Below, piece by piece: positions 25,312 through 33,604 of a stretch of DNA of 43,761 bases. The stretch comes from a virus. The position numbers and the translations under genes are program-made. Location of the stretch: the IMG/VR virus record IMGVR_UViG_3300020466_000335, positions 1 to 43,761 of that record. The stretch is one strand, 5' to 3'. The notes beneath the pieces were generated by a model, which had not been told where the DNA came from, made no database searches, and saw only the letters and a list, made by a program, of their open reading frames with translations. The stretch's first letter is position 1. Every line of letters starts with the position of its first letter.

Positions 25312-28300
25312 TTACTCGGCCTCCCCCGCCAACGTTCCGCGGAACCGCTCTTCAGCGGTCTTCCATCCCAGCTGTTCCAATCGCTCGTCGCTATGCGCAT
25401 CGTGACAGCCATGACAGGTACACTCCCCTTCGTTGCACACCAAGGGGGTCAGGCCATGGGCAACCTTGTCGCCGGCTTCGTCATAGCCAAAATGCCGAAA
25501 TGGTCGCCCACACTCTACGGGTAAGGACACAGACCCATCGGCGAGCAGCGGAGCTTTTAGCGGTGGGTATGTTTTCATCAGCCCCTCCCGGTCCGGCGTC
25601 CTGGTCCAGTGGTCGAAGTACTCGACACCGAAATATCGGACTATCGCCGGGTAGTCGGGATGCGCATGCCCCTGGAACGCAACGCGGTTTTGCTCATCGC
25701 CCTTACCCGGTATCGGATAGAGCTCACCCGACCGCGCGTCCACCACGCGCAGCGCACACTCACCACCGGGCGGCTGGACTTTCTCAACCTGTGGCGTCGG
25801 TACGCCGTACAGGTCTTGATACCTCGCAACCGGCTGGGCGTCCCAGCAGTGCCACTGCAGATCGCCGCAAGCCATGACCTCGCTCTGGCTGGGATCAAAC
25901 GGGTTGGTAACCACCTCCACCTTTGCGCGCCTGATCTGCTTCTGGCACGGCGGCTCACCCCCGAGCGCCGCATAGGTCGCCCTGCCTGGCGGTACCGCTT
26001 CAAAGCAGCCGTATCCACGTCCATGGGTATACATCCAATCAGCACCGCCACCAGGCAGCGGAGCGGGATAGCCAGCCCTGCCGGCAGCGCGGCCGTCGCG
26101 GTGCATCCTCGGCCAGCCCAAGTCCTGATCGTTGGCGTACGGCGTCAATGCCTCCAGGCTCTTCTCTACATAGTGCGCCGACCCAGGCACATCGGAATTC
26201 GACTCCATGCCACCCACTTGGCTCGCGCGCAGCGCTCCTTCCACTACACCCCCGCGAAAATCCAGGCCAAAGATCAATCCCATGGCCCCAGTGCTGTTCT
26301 TGGCGTAGTAGTTGGTGACCGCAATCTTTCCCGCGTGGATCTCGCCCGTGGCGCGTAGCGCGCGAAACTGAGTACTGCCCTCGCCCTTTCGCGCAGGGTC
26401 CACCCAGTCTTTGAGCAGCGCAGTGGTGATGATGTTGCCGGACCCATGAGCGCCCAGAATGGTGATCACCTCACCCCCGCCGAGGCCTACGCTTTTTAGC
26501 CACCACACGTTCTGCGGCGTGGATCCGTATTCGCCAGGACCATCCCCCTCCCACGCGGAAAAGAGCACTTCGCCGCTGGACAACACCTCAGGGCTGAGCG
26601 CCATCCACTCCCCCGGCGTGATATCGGTGATGTCGGCGAGCTGACGGCCGACCAGACGCGCGCGGTGGATGTGCAGCGCTTTCGAAGGGTAGAAATTGCG
26701 CGGGAACCAGTAGCTGCCGTCAGGATGCCTTCCGGGCGTACTGCGCGGGGCATAGGTCCCCGCTCGATCGCTCGCAAATACAATGCAGTCGTTGCCGCAC
26801 CAGTCGGGCGTGCGGTCCCGGTGGCCGCTGCTGATCCTGTATCGCTGCCCGCTGTCCAGCTCATAAATCCACAGCTCAGCGGTCACGGTGTCAAACTCCC
26901 ACAGATCCGTCATCGGCCCATTTGCCGCCTTGATCGGCCAGCGTGTGGCGCCAGGCGGAGCGGTGCTGACGGCGTAGACCACCCTTTTGCCGTCGGGGCT
27001 GATGCGAGCCTCCTGCGCGGTGCATATGACATCGGATCCCGTGCAGTCGTGGATTACCGTGATGCCGCCGGCCAGGTCATCAAACACCACGTCCGCTTCG
27101 GTCTGGCGCCACATGCGGCCCACGTCATTGACCCGTTGCCAGTTGCTGGCGTCATCGATGGACTTGCTGTAGGGAGTTTCCGGGTCAACAGTAATTCGCG
27201 TGCCGTGCCGCGGCTGACGCGTGTAGGTGATTCCCGCGAGCACCGGGGTGGGCCGGGTGATCTGCAAGGGCGTGTACTGAGTAGCGCTGGCCAGAGTCAG
27301 AGCCGGTATGGTGACCTCGCCGGTGCGTGAGACCTCGACCGTGCCGGATGCAGACCCTATCGACCAAGAAACGCGATCCCCCCTCTTAAGCTTGAAGTTG
27401 GCCGGGTTGCGAATCGTCAGGTCAAAGGTAGCCACCTCCGGCTGGTCCGGAATTCCGCCGCCGATATCTGTGTGCCTCAGATATCGCAGCGGCAAAGTTA
27501 GCCCGCCTTCCGTGTCCCGGACTCCCTTGCTGTTCCAGCTCAGCCCGAGGTTGTAGTGGCCTCTCGGATAGCCCTTGCCGTCGGCGTCCTGCAGGTGATT
27601 CGCAGTCGAGCCAGTGAACACCGGCAGCACCCCCAAGCGTCGGACCTGCGCGTCCGGTCCCGCGTACCGGTCGCGCCATGGGAGGTTTACGCCAGGCTCA
27701 CCCCCCTGAACGTGCCAACCCAGCCCCCACATCGCAAAGCACGCGACCTTGTACTTGTCGCAGTAGCGGAGGAAGTCTAGGTCAAACACACCCAAGTTGT
27801 CGTTCGTGTGCCCCTGGAGCTTGAAATAAACGTGCGACAGCCGGCCCTTGCGCATCTGCTCTTCCAGATCGGCTGCACTGATATCGTAGCCCTGCCAAGC
27901 GCGCTGCACCGCGGGGTCGCGCCAATAGCGCCCCTGCTTGCCGGCAAAGTTGGTATGCGGCACCGTGGCGTCCACCACTGATAGCCAGTTTCGCCAGAAC
28001 CCGTCGGGCATCAGCATCGCCTGCAGGATGCATCCGGTTCCGCCCATAGACGCGCCCACGCACTCCACCCCCGCGCCGAAGTCTATGGACGGCTTCATCA
28101 GCTCCACGGCCTTGTTCAGCGACACCGCCAGGCGATAGCCCGCATGGTTCTTTCCCTGGTTCGGGCCCCACCAGGTGGCATCATCGCCGTCCTGCGTGCT
28201 GCAGTTGGCAATGGTGATGTATCCCGCCTGCGGGTCCTGGTTCGGCTCTGTGCACGCTTTCGGGACGCCCCCGGTTCCGTGTAGCGCCAGCCTCAGCTTT

Positions 28301-28551
28301 AGGGAATTGTCCCGTGGCAGTGGGTTCGGCGCGATGATCAGCAACGGTATGCCATCCTCCGCCTCGGTTTTCGTGGTGTAGGGTTCGCCGCTGAAACTGC
28401 AGCGATACGCATTCCACAACTCTGTGACCGGCTCGGGATCCGAGCAGACCACGTCACGACTACTGCCGGCCTCGGTTTTGCAACCACCCAGCAGCATCAT
28501 CATCACCGCCAGGACGATTAGCACCAGGCCAATGCCGAATGATTTATGCAT
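25312..28551 (-). CDS. giant lipoprotein: alpha/beta-hydrolase, beta-propeller-like region, HZS_alpha-like CxxCH C-terminus
   Basis: The 1079-residue protein starts MHKSFGIGLVLIVLAV and has a lipobox LLGGC (Cys24); Lys at +2 favours the outer membrane. Residues 70-290 form an esterase-like alpha/beta hydrolase with LHGTGG (His91-Gly92), nucleophile Ser168 in GASMGG, and probable Asp251 (HTND) and His280 (GLGWH). Residues 500-750 carry TolB/PD40-like strands (ARISPDGKRVVYA, CIVFASDRAG, SSGEVLFSAWEG). The C-terminus (LLADGSVSLPVECGRPF, then CHGCH at 1046-1050) resembles HZS_alpha-type proteins whose CxxCH can hold haem c. A GTG start at 28662 is possible but would bury the signal peptide. The gene sits in the early operon. 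The role is unknown. Confidence 0.8.
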   Translation of the reverse strand: MHKSFGIGLVLIVLAVMMMLLGGCKTEAGSSRDVVCSDPEPVTELWNAYRCSFSGEPYTTKTEAEDGIPLLIIAPNPLPRDNSLKLRLALHGTGGVPKACTEPNQDPQAGYITIANCSTQDGDDATWWGPNQGKNHAGYRLAVSLNKAVELMKPSIDFGAGVECVGASMGGTGCILQAMLMPDGFWRNWLSVVDATVPHTNFAGKQGRYWRDPAVQRAWQGYDISAADLEEQMRKGRLSHVYFKLQGHTNDNLGVFDLDFLRYCDKYKVACFAMWGLGWHVQGGEPGVNLPWRDRYAGPDAQVRRLGVLPVFTGSTANHLQDADGKGYPRGHYNLGLSWNSKGVRDTEGGLTLPLRYLRHTDIGGGIPDQPEVATFDLTIRNPANFKLKRGDRVSWSIGSASGTVEVSRTGEVTIPALTLASATQYTPLQITRPTPVLAGITYTRQPRHGTRITVDPETPYSKSIDDASNWQRVNDVGRMWRQTEADVVFDDLAGGITVIHDCTGSDVICTAQEARISPDGKRVVYAVSTAPPGATRWPIKAANGPMTDLWEFDTVTAELWIYELDSGQRYRISSGHRDRTPDWCGNDCIVFASDRAGTYAPRSTPGRHPDGSYWFPRNFYPSKALHIHRARLVGRQLADITDITPGEWMALSPEVLSSGEVLFSAWEGDGPGEYGSTPQNVWWLKSVGLGGGEVITILGAHGSGNIITTALLKDWVDPARKGEGSTQFRALRATGEIHAGKIAVTNYYAKNSTGAMGLIFGLDFRGGVVEGALRASQVGGMESNSDVPGSAHYVEKSLEALTPYANDQDLGWPRMHRDGRAAGRAGYPAPLPGGGADWMYTHGRGYGCFEAVPPGRATYAALGGEPPCQKQIRRAKVEVVTNPFDPSQSEVMACGDLQWHCWDAQPVARYQDLYGVPTPQVEKVQPPGGECALRVVDARSGELYPIPGKGDEQNRVAFQGHAHPDYPAIVRYFGVEYFDHWTRTPDREGLMKTYPPLKAPLLADGSVSLPVECGRPFRHFGYDEAGDKVAHGLTPLVCNEGECTCHGCHDAHSDERLEQLGWKTAEERFRGTLAGEAE

Positions 28552-28646
28552 GATCGATAGCGCCCCCTGGCGCGTGTTCCGCGGGGCCGGGCGCGCAGCC
28601 TGTTCCCGCATTGCTTCACTGACCGCGATAGGCAGCGCTTTTCTTC

Positions 28647-28901
28647 TCACCACCGCCACCACAGCAACAATGCCAGCACCAGGTTCAGCACCAGCGAATA
28701 GGTGATCAGGTGGCCATTGAAATACGCCGCCCGCGCCACCCTTGCCCCTTCCGTCCAGATGTTGGTGAATGCATGGCCGGACCAGGGCGCCCGCTTCCAG
28801 CGGTCAATGAAGGGCTGCACCGCCCTGCGCCAGATCTTGTATTCCTGTTTGATCCTGGCCCGCACCCTGGCAAAACCATCCTTTCCCCTCGGCTGATCAC
28901 T
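28647..28901 (-). CDS. small membrane protein with PRGKDG N-terminus
   Basis: With the GTG start at 28901, preceded by AAGGGGG, the protein is 84 residues and begins MSDQPRGKDGFARVRARIKQ. A basic, helical middle (WRRAVQPFIDRWKRAPW) is followed by one C-terminal membrane segment (LITYSLVLNLVLALLLWWRW). The first 17 residues closely match those of the 49-residue protein at 29403-29552, indicating a local duplication. The function is unknown. It lies just upstream of the giant lipoprotein gene. Confidence 0.6.
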   Translation of the reverse strand, partial: SDQPRGKDGFARVRARIKQEYKIWRRAVQPFIDRWKRAPWSGHAFTNIWTEGARVARAAYFNGHLITYSLVLNLVLALLLWWRW

Positions 28902-28924
28902 CACCGCTTCCACCCCCTTGCCGT

Positions 28925-29410
28925 TCAGTCACCAAACTTCACCAGCGGCTGGTCCGCTTTGATGTACAGCGGATGACGTGGCGCGCCAGACTTGGTGACA
29001 CCCAGGCACCACAGCCTGGCATCCGTATCCTCCGCAAGCTGCATGAATTCGCGCACGCGATCAGGCGCCGCGCTGTTCCCCCAGGCACAAACCGCTTCAC
29101 CGTGTTCACGCAGCAGACGCACCAGGTGCGCGTCATTGTCAGGCCCCACCGGATCCGCACACAGCCGCAGCGCCGCCGGATCCGTTGCCCGGTATGCGTA
29201 GAGGTTCGCCACCGTCAGGCCCGCACAGCCCCAGCTTTCCGCAAAGCCACGGCAGCGGCGGATGGTAGGGTCATCCAGTTCAGCGTCAGCGGTGGAAGGG
29301 TTCAGCATGATGAACAGAACAGGGCCGCGCTCAGCGATTAGCGATCGACCAGGCCGCGTCAGCCAGTAGCGATAGAAGCCGCAGTCACTGATCAACGCAC
29401 CACTATTCAT
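28925..29410 (-). CDS. DUF1643 protein
   Basis: The 161-residue protein shows the DUF1643 pattern: CGFYRYWLTR, then LFIMLNPSTADAELDDPTIRRC, GLTVANLYAYRATDP and VCAWGNSA. The length is normal for the family. The fold is probably related to nucleotide- or base-handling enzymes, but no biochemical role is established to my knowledge. Such genes are common in phages and mobile elements. Its ATG overlaps the stop of the small gene upstream. Confidence 0.85.
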   Translation of the reverse strand: MNSGALISDCGFYRYWLTRPGRSLIAERGPVLFIMLNPSTADAELDDPTIRRCRGFAESWGCAGLTVANLYAYRATDPAALRLCADPVGPDNDAHLVRLLREHGEAVCAWGNSAAPDRVREFMQLAEDTDARLWCLGVTKSGAPRHPLYIKADQPLVKFGD

Positions 29411-29552
29411 CAGTAACCGTTCCGTCTGGATGCGTGACTTTCAATTTACGGCCGCCCTGCACAACAAGGTACGGCACCGCAAACTGGTCAGCCATCTTGA
29501 TCCGCGCCATGATCCTGGCGAGACCATCCTTCCCCCTCGGGTTGTCGGTCAT
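29403..29552 (-). CDS. small protein with duplicated PRGKDG N-terminus (49 aa)
   Basis: The reading frame begins MTDNPRGKDGLARIMARIKM and ends DGTVTDE. Its start overlaps the stop of the upstream gene (ATGA) and its stop overlaps the DUF1643 start, so it fits the run of coupled small genes. The last 25 residues (FAVPYLVVQGGRKLKVTHPD) look like a small beta hairpin. The N-terminus is shared with the membrane protein at 28647-28901. Confidence 0.6.
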   Translation of the reverse strand: MTDNPRGKDGLARIMARIKMADQFAVPYLVVQGGRKLKVTHPDGTVTDE

Positions 29553-29752
29553 TTCCACCCCCAGTGGTCATAAGCCCTGCAGGCCTCAGCTGGAGTCTTG
29601 AAGGCCATCGTCACGGTGTTGCCGTTCAGGGTCTTCACTACTGGCTTCGGCGGGCCATTGAGCAATCTCACCACCTCCTGAACAGGCACCGGCTGTCCTT
29701 CGCGTAGCACTACCGCGCCATCCCCCATGATTCCTTCCGTGTACTCGGCCAT
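29549..29752 (-). CDS. small conserved-looking protein, unknown
   Basis: The 67-residue protein starts MAEYTEGIMGDGAVVLREGQ at an ATG preceded by GGGGAG. An alternative upstream start would run into the previous gene. It contains VQEVVRLLNG, then VVKTLNGNTVTMAFKTPAEACRAYDHW. No membrane segment or known domain is visible. It overlaps the next gene by four bases. Confidence 0.55.
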   Translation of the reverse strand: MAEYTEGIMGDGAVVLREGQPVPVQEVVRLLNGPPKPVVKTLNGNTVTMAFKTPAEACRAYDHWGWK

Positions 29753-29756
29753 TTGC

Positions 29757-30020
29757 CTACTCCCCTTGCGTTTCCAGGAAGTCCCGGATTTCTTCCTCGA
29801 GCTCACTAGGCGCCACACCTAGCGCGAGGTTCAGCAGCTCCCTGGCCTTTTCCATATCTGCCTCAGCGCGATCGAGGCGCGCAGACAGATCACCCCCGGC
29901 CACCACTTCGATCTGACCACCGAGTATCGGGGTGCGAATACCCACCCGCGGCGGATTCAAGCCGTGGTACACCACGTAGGTATGACGGATGCCGATGGGC
30001 GCCTGGCTATCAGGTGGCAC
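29757..30020 (-). CDS. small acidic protein, unknown
   Basis: The 87-residue protein uses a GTG start overlapping the stop of the membrane protein gene. A beta part (RHTYVVYHGLNPPRVGIRTP) is followed by an acidic helical tail (DRAEADMEKARELLNLALG, SELEEEIRDFLET). I do not recognise the family. Confidence 0.55.
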   Translation of the reverse strand: MPPDSQAPIGIRHTYVVYHGLNPPRVGIRTPILGGQIEVVAGGDLSARLDRAEADMEKARELLNLALGVAPSELEEEIRDFLETQGE

Positions 30021-30648
30021 GAGTGCGGACCTCCTCGCCGCTAGATCGCGTGTCGCCAGGGCCGCGCTCTGGCGCGGTCACTAACCGACTCCTGAGTTCG
30101 TGGAGCCTTTTCAGGTCCTCGATGTGCGCAGCGCCAGACTCCAACATCAGGGCCACGCTCTCCAGATGCGCACCGTTAAGCCAGGTGCCCATACCGTTGG
30201 CCTGAACCTCCGCGCGCAGGCCGGTGGCGCAAAGCCGCATAGCATCTGGGCTGCAGTCACCTCCGCCGTTCAGGATTGCTTCTTCAGCCTCATCCGGTGA
30301 CAAGGCCGGCGTCTCGGGATCAGCCTGGGCGGCCGCCCTTTGCATCTCTCGCTTGCCGGTCAGCAGAAACCAAGTGAGCATCAACATGATGCTGGTAAAC
30401 CACCAGGCCATAGCCCAGCATGCCACCACCAGAGCAGCCAGCAGGGTCCGATTGACTCGCACCAACCACAGCATGGTTTTTTCGAACACCAATGACGCAC
30501 TGGACAGCAAGGCAGCCCAGCCGACGGCAATGAACAGCCACAAAAGGCCGCGGCCAATGTTCATCAGTACTTGATCACGCAGGGCATAGCCGACAATGAT
30601 GTTCGCCAGCGCGGCGCCATAAGCTATCGTTGCAGTGTATTTCCACAT
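30010..30648 (-). CDS. multi-span membrane protein with soluble C-terminal domain
   Basis: The 212-residue protein has about three to four N-terminal membrane segments in the first 95 residues (YGAALANIIVGYAL, GLLWLFIAVGWAALLSSASLV, LLAALVVACWAMAWWFTSIM), then a soluble helical part with GTWLNGAHLESVALMLESGA. The start overlaps the stop of the ParB-like gene (TAATG). An effect on the host membrane or on superinfection is possible, but nothing in the sequence proves it. Confidence 0.6.
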   Translation of the reverse strand: MWKYTATIAYGAALANIIVGYALRDQVLMNIGRGLLWLFIAVGWAALLSSASLVFEKTMLWLVRVNRTLLAALVVACWAMAWWFTSIMLMLTWFLLTGKREMQRAAAQADPETPALSPDEAEEAILNGGGDCSPDAMRLCATGLRAEVQANGMGTWLNGAHLESVALMLESGAAHIEDLKRLHELRSRLVTAPERGPGDTRSSGEEVRTRAT

Positions 30649-32180
30649 TACTCCTGTCCCTCATCGTCATCTTCATCGTCCAGATCGCGCTCGCCCCATG
30701 GGATATACGGCGCCTCGACGTCGTCGTAGATCTCCTGCAGGATCGCCGGGCGGTCTATGCCACAGGCCAGAATCGCCGCACGAAGGTCGGGCACCTTTAG
30801 CTTGTCCCAGGGCTTCCCCTCGGGCTGCTCGAGCTGGTGCAGCTCGACGAGGTGCAAAAGCTCAGCCTTGCGAAACAGTTCGAGGAAGGGCGCCTCGATC
30901 GTCCAGACCGCTTCGATGTTGCGGCCCCAAAGCTCGCGGCAGATTACTTGCGTCTCGCGCCACGGCAGGGAGTGTGCGACCTCGATTGCCGCGCAGAGCT
31001 TCGGGAAGTCGGTCGATTTTGCGGCAAGCAGGTCCTCGATACTGCCGATTCCGGCCTGCTTACTCGATTTGTAGTCCATGGAGATCGCGGGCTTGCGCCA
31101 CCACCCGGCGGGCCCTGGCCTTTCCATAGCGTGCCAGGCGAGCAGCTCGTCGGTGATATCGATATCGCCCTGCATCTTCTCGATAATCCGACTCACCAGG
31201 TAGTCGTGCAGGTAGTCGCGACACTTCTCGCGCAGCGACTGCTGGCGCTGTTCTCCTTTCTGCTCGACCTCTTTCTCAGAGGGCGCACCGGAGTTCGGCG
31301 CCTTCGCCTGCTTTGGCTTCTCGCCGCCAGGCAGTAGCCCAGCCGCCTTTGCCTCCCCATTCTTCTCCTGGAAGTCCTTCGGGCTCATGCAAACGGCTTC
31401 ACCACCTACGGTGACGAGGTGCTCGCAGCCCTTACACGCAGTTTTGTAGTTGAAGTGGACTGCCTTGTCGCCGTACCAGCTGTGCGTTTTCGTAAGGCTC
31501 ACGCCGCCAGCCTCGTACAGACCCTTGACCGCAGAAACTCGCGCCTCATGCACGGTGGCTTTGCCCCGCCAGTCGATGTCCTCCTTGAGCTCGCTGATAG
31601 CTGCCTTCATGGCGGCGGGGTACTTCTTGAGCGCACGCAGCTTGGACGCCGCGGCGGGCTCGAGCTGATCAGCGTCGATAAGGTTCTGCACGGCCTTGGG
31701 TAAATCGCACAGCTGTATCGCTTGCTCGATTTCCTTCGGCTTCATGGGCGGCAGGCCTGCGCGCGCCAGGTGCGCCGACAGATCGTTCACCGAGGCGAAC
31801 TTTTCGCGCCGCAGCGACGCCAGCATGCGCGCCACCTCCATTTTCGAGAGCTTCTCGCGGATATTGTTCACGGCGAGCTGGTCTACCCGGATATCCTCCT
31901 CACTGATATCGCCGTCCATGAGCAGAACCGGCACCTCGTCCTGCTCGGCAATCTGCGCCGCACGGTAGCGACGCTCGCCGTCGTAGATGACGAGCTCCCC
32001 GTTGCTGCTCTCGCGCACGATGATGGGCACCAGGACCCCGCGATCGACGATGCTCTGCGCGAGCTGCTTCAAGGATTTCTTGTCGAAGTTTTTGCGCGGC
32101 TGGTCAGGGTCGGGCGTCAGGGTGGACAGCGGGACGTGCGTTATCTGACCTGCGACCAGGGCGTTGTTGTTCTGAGTCAT
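30648..32180 (-). CDS. ParB-like protein, no ParA partner
   Basis: The 510-residue protein opens with a ParB/Srx-like domain: LTPDPDQPRKNF near residue 21, then the phosphate-binding GERRYRAAQ at 68-76 and LAVNNIREK near 102. A helix-turn-helix-type stretch follows (VNDLSAHLARAGLPPMKPKEIEQAI). A Cys cluster (ACKGCEHLV, AVCM) near residue 245, a charged linker and a helical C-terminal domain complete it. It is longer than typical chromosomal ParB (about 300) and no ParA gene is present. It may regulate transcription, act on DNA, or serve partition with a host ParA. Confidence 0.75.
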   Translation of the reverse strand: MTQNNNALVAGQITHVPLSTLTPDPDQPRKNFDKKSLKQLAQSIVDRGVLVPIIVRESSNGELVIYDGERRYRAAQIAEQDEVPVLLMDGDISEEDIRVDQLAVNNIREKLSKMEVARMLASLRREKFASVNDLSAHLARAGLPPMKPKEIEQAIQLCDLPKAVQNLIDADQLEPAAASKLRALKKYPAAMKAAISELKEDIDWRGKATVHEARVSAVKGLYEAGGVSLTKTHSWYGDKAVHFNYKTACKGCEHLVTVGGEAVCMSPKDFQEKNGEAKAAGLLPGGEKPKQAKAPNSGAPSEKEVEQKGEQRQQSLREKCRDYLHDYLVSRIIEKMQGDIDITDELLAWHAMERPGPAGWWRKPAISMDYKSSKQAGIGSIEDLLAAKSTDFPKLCAAIEVAHSLPWRETQVICRELWGRNIEAVWTIEAPFLELFRKAELLHLVELHQLEQPEGKPWDKLKVPDLRAAILACGIDRPAILQEIYDDVEAPYIPWGERDLDDEDDDEGQE

Positions 32181-32410
32181 TGGATCACCTCGAGACCCTG
32201 CAGGGTCACGCTAAATTGATGGACGCCGAGAGCCCCGGGGCAATGCACGCGGGCCATGTAGCCGCCCTCGACGAGCTTCTCGAACAGGTCGTAGCGATCG
32301 GTCCCCTCGGATGCGATCGCGTGGTTGCCGCCTTTGACGATCGCCTGCATGAGGGCGACCTGCTGGCTGTCCGGCGGAAAGGGCAACGGTAGATCATCAG
32401 GCAGACTCAC
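32177..32410 (-). CDS. small protein, unknown
   Basis: The 77-residue protein begins MSLPDDLPLPFPPDSQQVAL and continues MQAIVKGGNHAIASEG, YDLFEKLVEGGYMARVHC and VTLQGLEVIQ. The layout suggests a small winged-helix fold, but this is not certain. It overlaps the ParB-like gene start by four bases, so the two are probably co-translated. Confidence 0.55.
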   Translation of the reverse strand: MSLPDDLPLPFPPDSQQVALMQAIVKGGNHAIASEGTDRYDLFEKLVEGGYMARVHCPGALGVHQFSVTLQGLEVIQ

Positions 32411-32416
32411 AGTCTG

Positions 32417-32842
32417 TCAGCCCTCCCCGCTCGCCTTATCGATCAACTCTTCCATCCACTTTTCCGCCGCCCTCAGGTCCGCGGGACTGCCGGTATGGTT
32501 CCAGTTGGTGATATGCCGGACGACACCAGCCTCCTCCCGATCGAGCTTGTTGGCCCTGGTGTACTCCAGGGATGTAATCCGGTTGTGCCACCAGGCACCG
32601 TGCACGCACGCCCCACACAACTTCCGCAGCATTCGCTGGTACAGCGAATCAGCCTGAATGAATCGGATGAAATGCCTGGCCTTGTGCAGGTCTTCGACGC
32701 CGCCCTTGTCTCGCCAGCGGGTGACGTACTTGACAACCATGCTTTCGCAACCCTGTAGCATGTTGGCCTGCCAGTACTGCACTGGCTCGATCGCACAGTG
32801 CTTGTAGTGATCACCCCCGATCTGGTGGTCCAGGGGATTCAA
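32417..32842 (-). CDS. DUF3310 protein (SaV-like)
   Basis: The 141-residue protein begins MNPLDHQIGGDHYKHCAIEPVQY and continues MVVKYVTRWRDKGGVEDLHKARHFI, the signature of DUF3310, a phage family sometimes called nucleotide kinase-related. A second, diverged copy of the same motif appears later (VVRHITNWNHTGSPADLRAAEKWMEELI), so the protein looks like an internal duplication of that helical unit. Its molecular role is not established. It overlaps the next gene by four bases. Confidence 0.85.
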   Translation of the reverse strand: MNPLDHQIGGDHYKHCAIEPVQYWQANMLQGCESMVVKYVTRWRDKGGVEDLHKARHFIRFIQADSLYQRMLRKLCGACVHGAWWHNRITSLEYTRANKLDREEAGVVRHITNWNHTGSPADLRAAEKWMEELIDKASGEG

Positions 32843-33432
32843 AGGTCCTTCCCCTTACGCATCAGCCTTTCGATTTCAGCCAGTATCAACGCGCCAGCTT
32901 TCGTCAGATCACGAAGCGGCGTGGTGGGCTTCCACCAGTGGTACATAAACGGCCAATCGGATGGGGCAGAAGACTCACCTCCTGCTGGATTAATAACGTT
33001 CACGGCGTAACACGCCGCAGCCTTTGGGAGCTCCCCGCGGACATAGCCATCATCCCACGCAGGGCTCCAGCCCTCTTCCAGGACCTGGCGTTGGCGCTCC
33101 CTGGCAACCAGGGTCAGTGCGGTACCTGCCCCGGGGCCCGACGTCAGGTGCGCGCGCGCAGCTTCGAGCTTGCTGATCAACACATCCAGCGCCTCTGCGC
33201 TGTCCGTTACGATCTCCGCGAAAACAGCGCCATCCACAGGCCTCGGAGCCGCGCAGGGCGCATCAGACTCGCCAGGCCCGTCACACAGCGCAAAGACCAC
33301 CCCCGCCGCCTTGCCTCCATCCTCCCACGCATCTGCCATTTTCACCGCGCCCGTGCCCAACCTCAGCCGCACACACTCGCCGGTCCTGAGCACGCCCAGC
33401 TCATGGGCGCGTAACACATCCTCTCTGGCCAT
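32839..33432 (-). CDS. Ea22-like phage protein
   Basis: With the ATG at 33432 the protein is 197 residues. The C-terminal half has the conserved pattern LVARERQRQVLEEGWSPAWDD, GELPKAAACYA, WPFMYHWWKP and LTKAGALILAEIERL, found in many phage proteins related to lambda Ea22. The N-terminal part is different (SELGV-type beta strands with VRLRLGTGAV) and probably a separate module. The role is unknown; these proteins belong to early regions of lambda-like phages. Confidence 0.75.
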   Translation of the reverse strand: MAREDVLRAHELGVLRTGECVRLRLGTGAVKMADAWEDGGKAAGVVFALCDGPGESDAPCAAPRPVDGAVFAEIVTDSAEALDVLISKLEAARAHLTSGPGAGTALTLVARERQRQVLEEGWSPAWDDGYVRGELPKAAACYAVNVINPAGGESSAPSDWPFMYHWWKPTTPLRDLTKAGALILAEIERLMRKGKDL

Positions 33433-33433
33433 A

Positions 33434-33604
33434 TCAGCGACCACCTCCCTTCAGTAATCCGCCCAGATAAATACCCAAGCCCAGCATCGACAAACTGATA
33501 TCCACCAGCGACTTCCACACGGGGTGCGGGTATTGAATCAATTGGTCGGCGAAGGTAGGCAGGACGATCGCCACCCCCAGGGCTATCACGAAATGTTGAT
33601 TCAC
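33434..33604 (-). CDS. small two-segment membrane protein (56 aa)
   Basis: A GTG start at 33604 follows a GGAGG site at good spacing. The protein reads MNQHFVIALGVAIVLPTFAD, then a polar turn, then WKSLVDISLSMLGLGIYLGGLL. It overlaps the stop of another small membrane protein upstream (GTGA). The pair resembles small accessory membrane proteins of phages; a holin or exclusion role is only a possibility. Confidence 0.6.
   Translation of the reverse strand: MNQHFVIALGVAIVLPTFADQLIQYPHPVWKSLVDISLSMLGLGIYLGGLLKGGGR

Noticed and set aside
25609-26358. Open frame of 249 codons on the plus strand
   Set aside because: It lies fully inside the lipoprotein gene in antisense and has shadow-like composition.
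28552-28662. Extended N-terminus of the giant lipoprotein from a GTG at 28662
   Set aside because: It would place 37 residues before the signal peptide and lipobox and overlaps the previous gene; the ATG at 28551 fits export.
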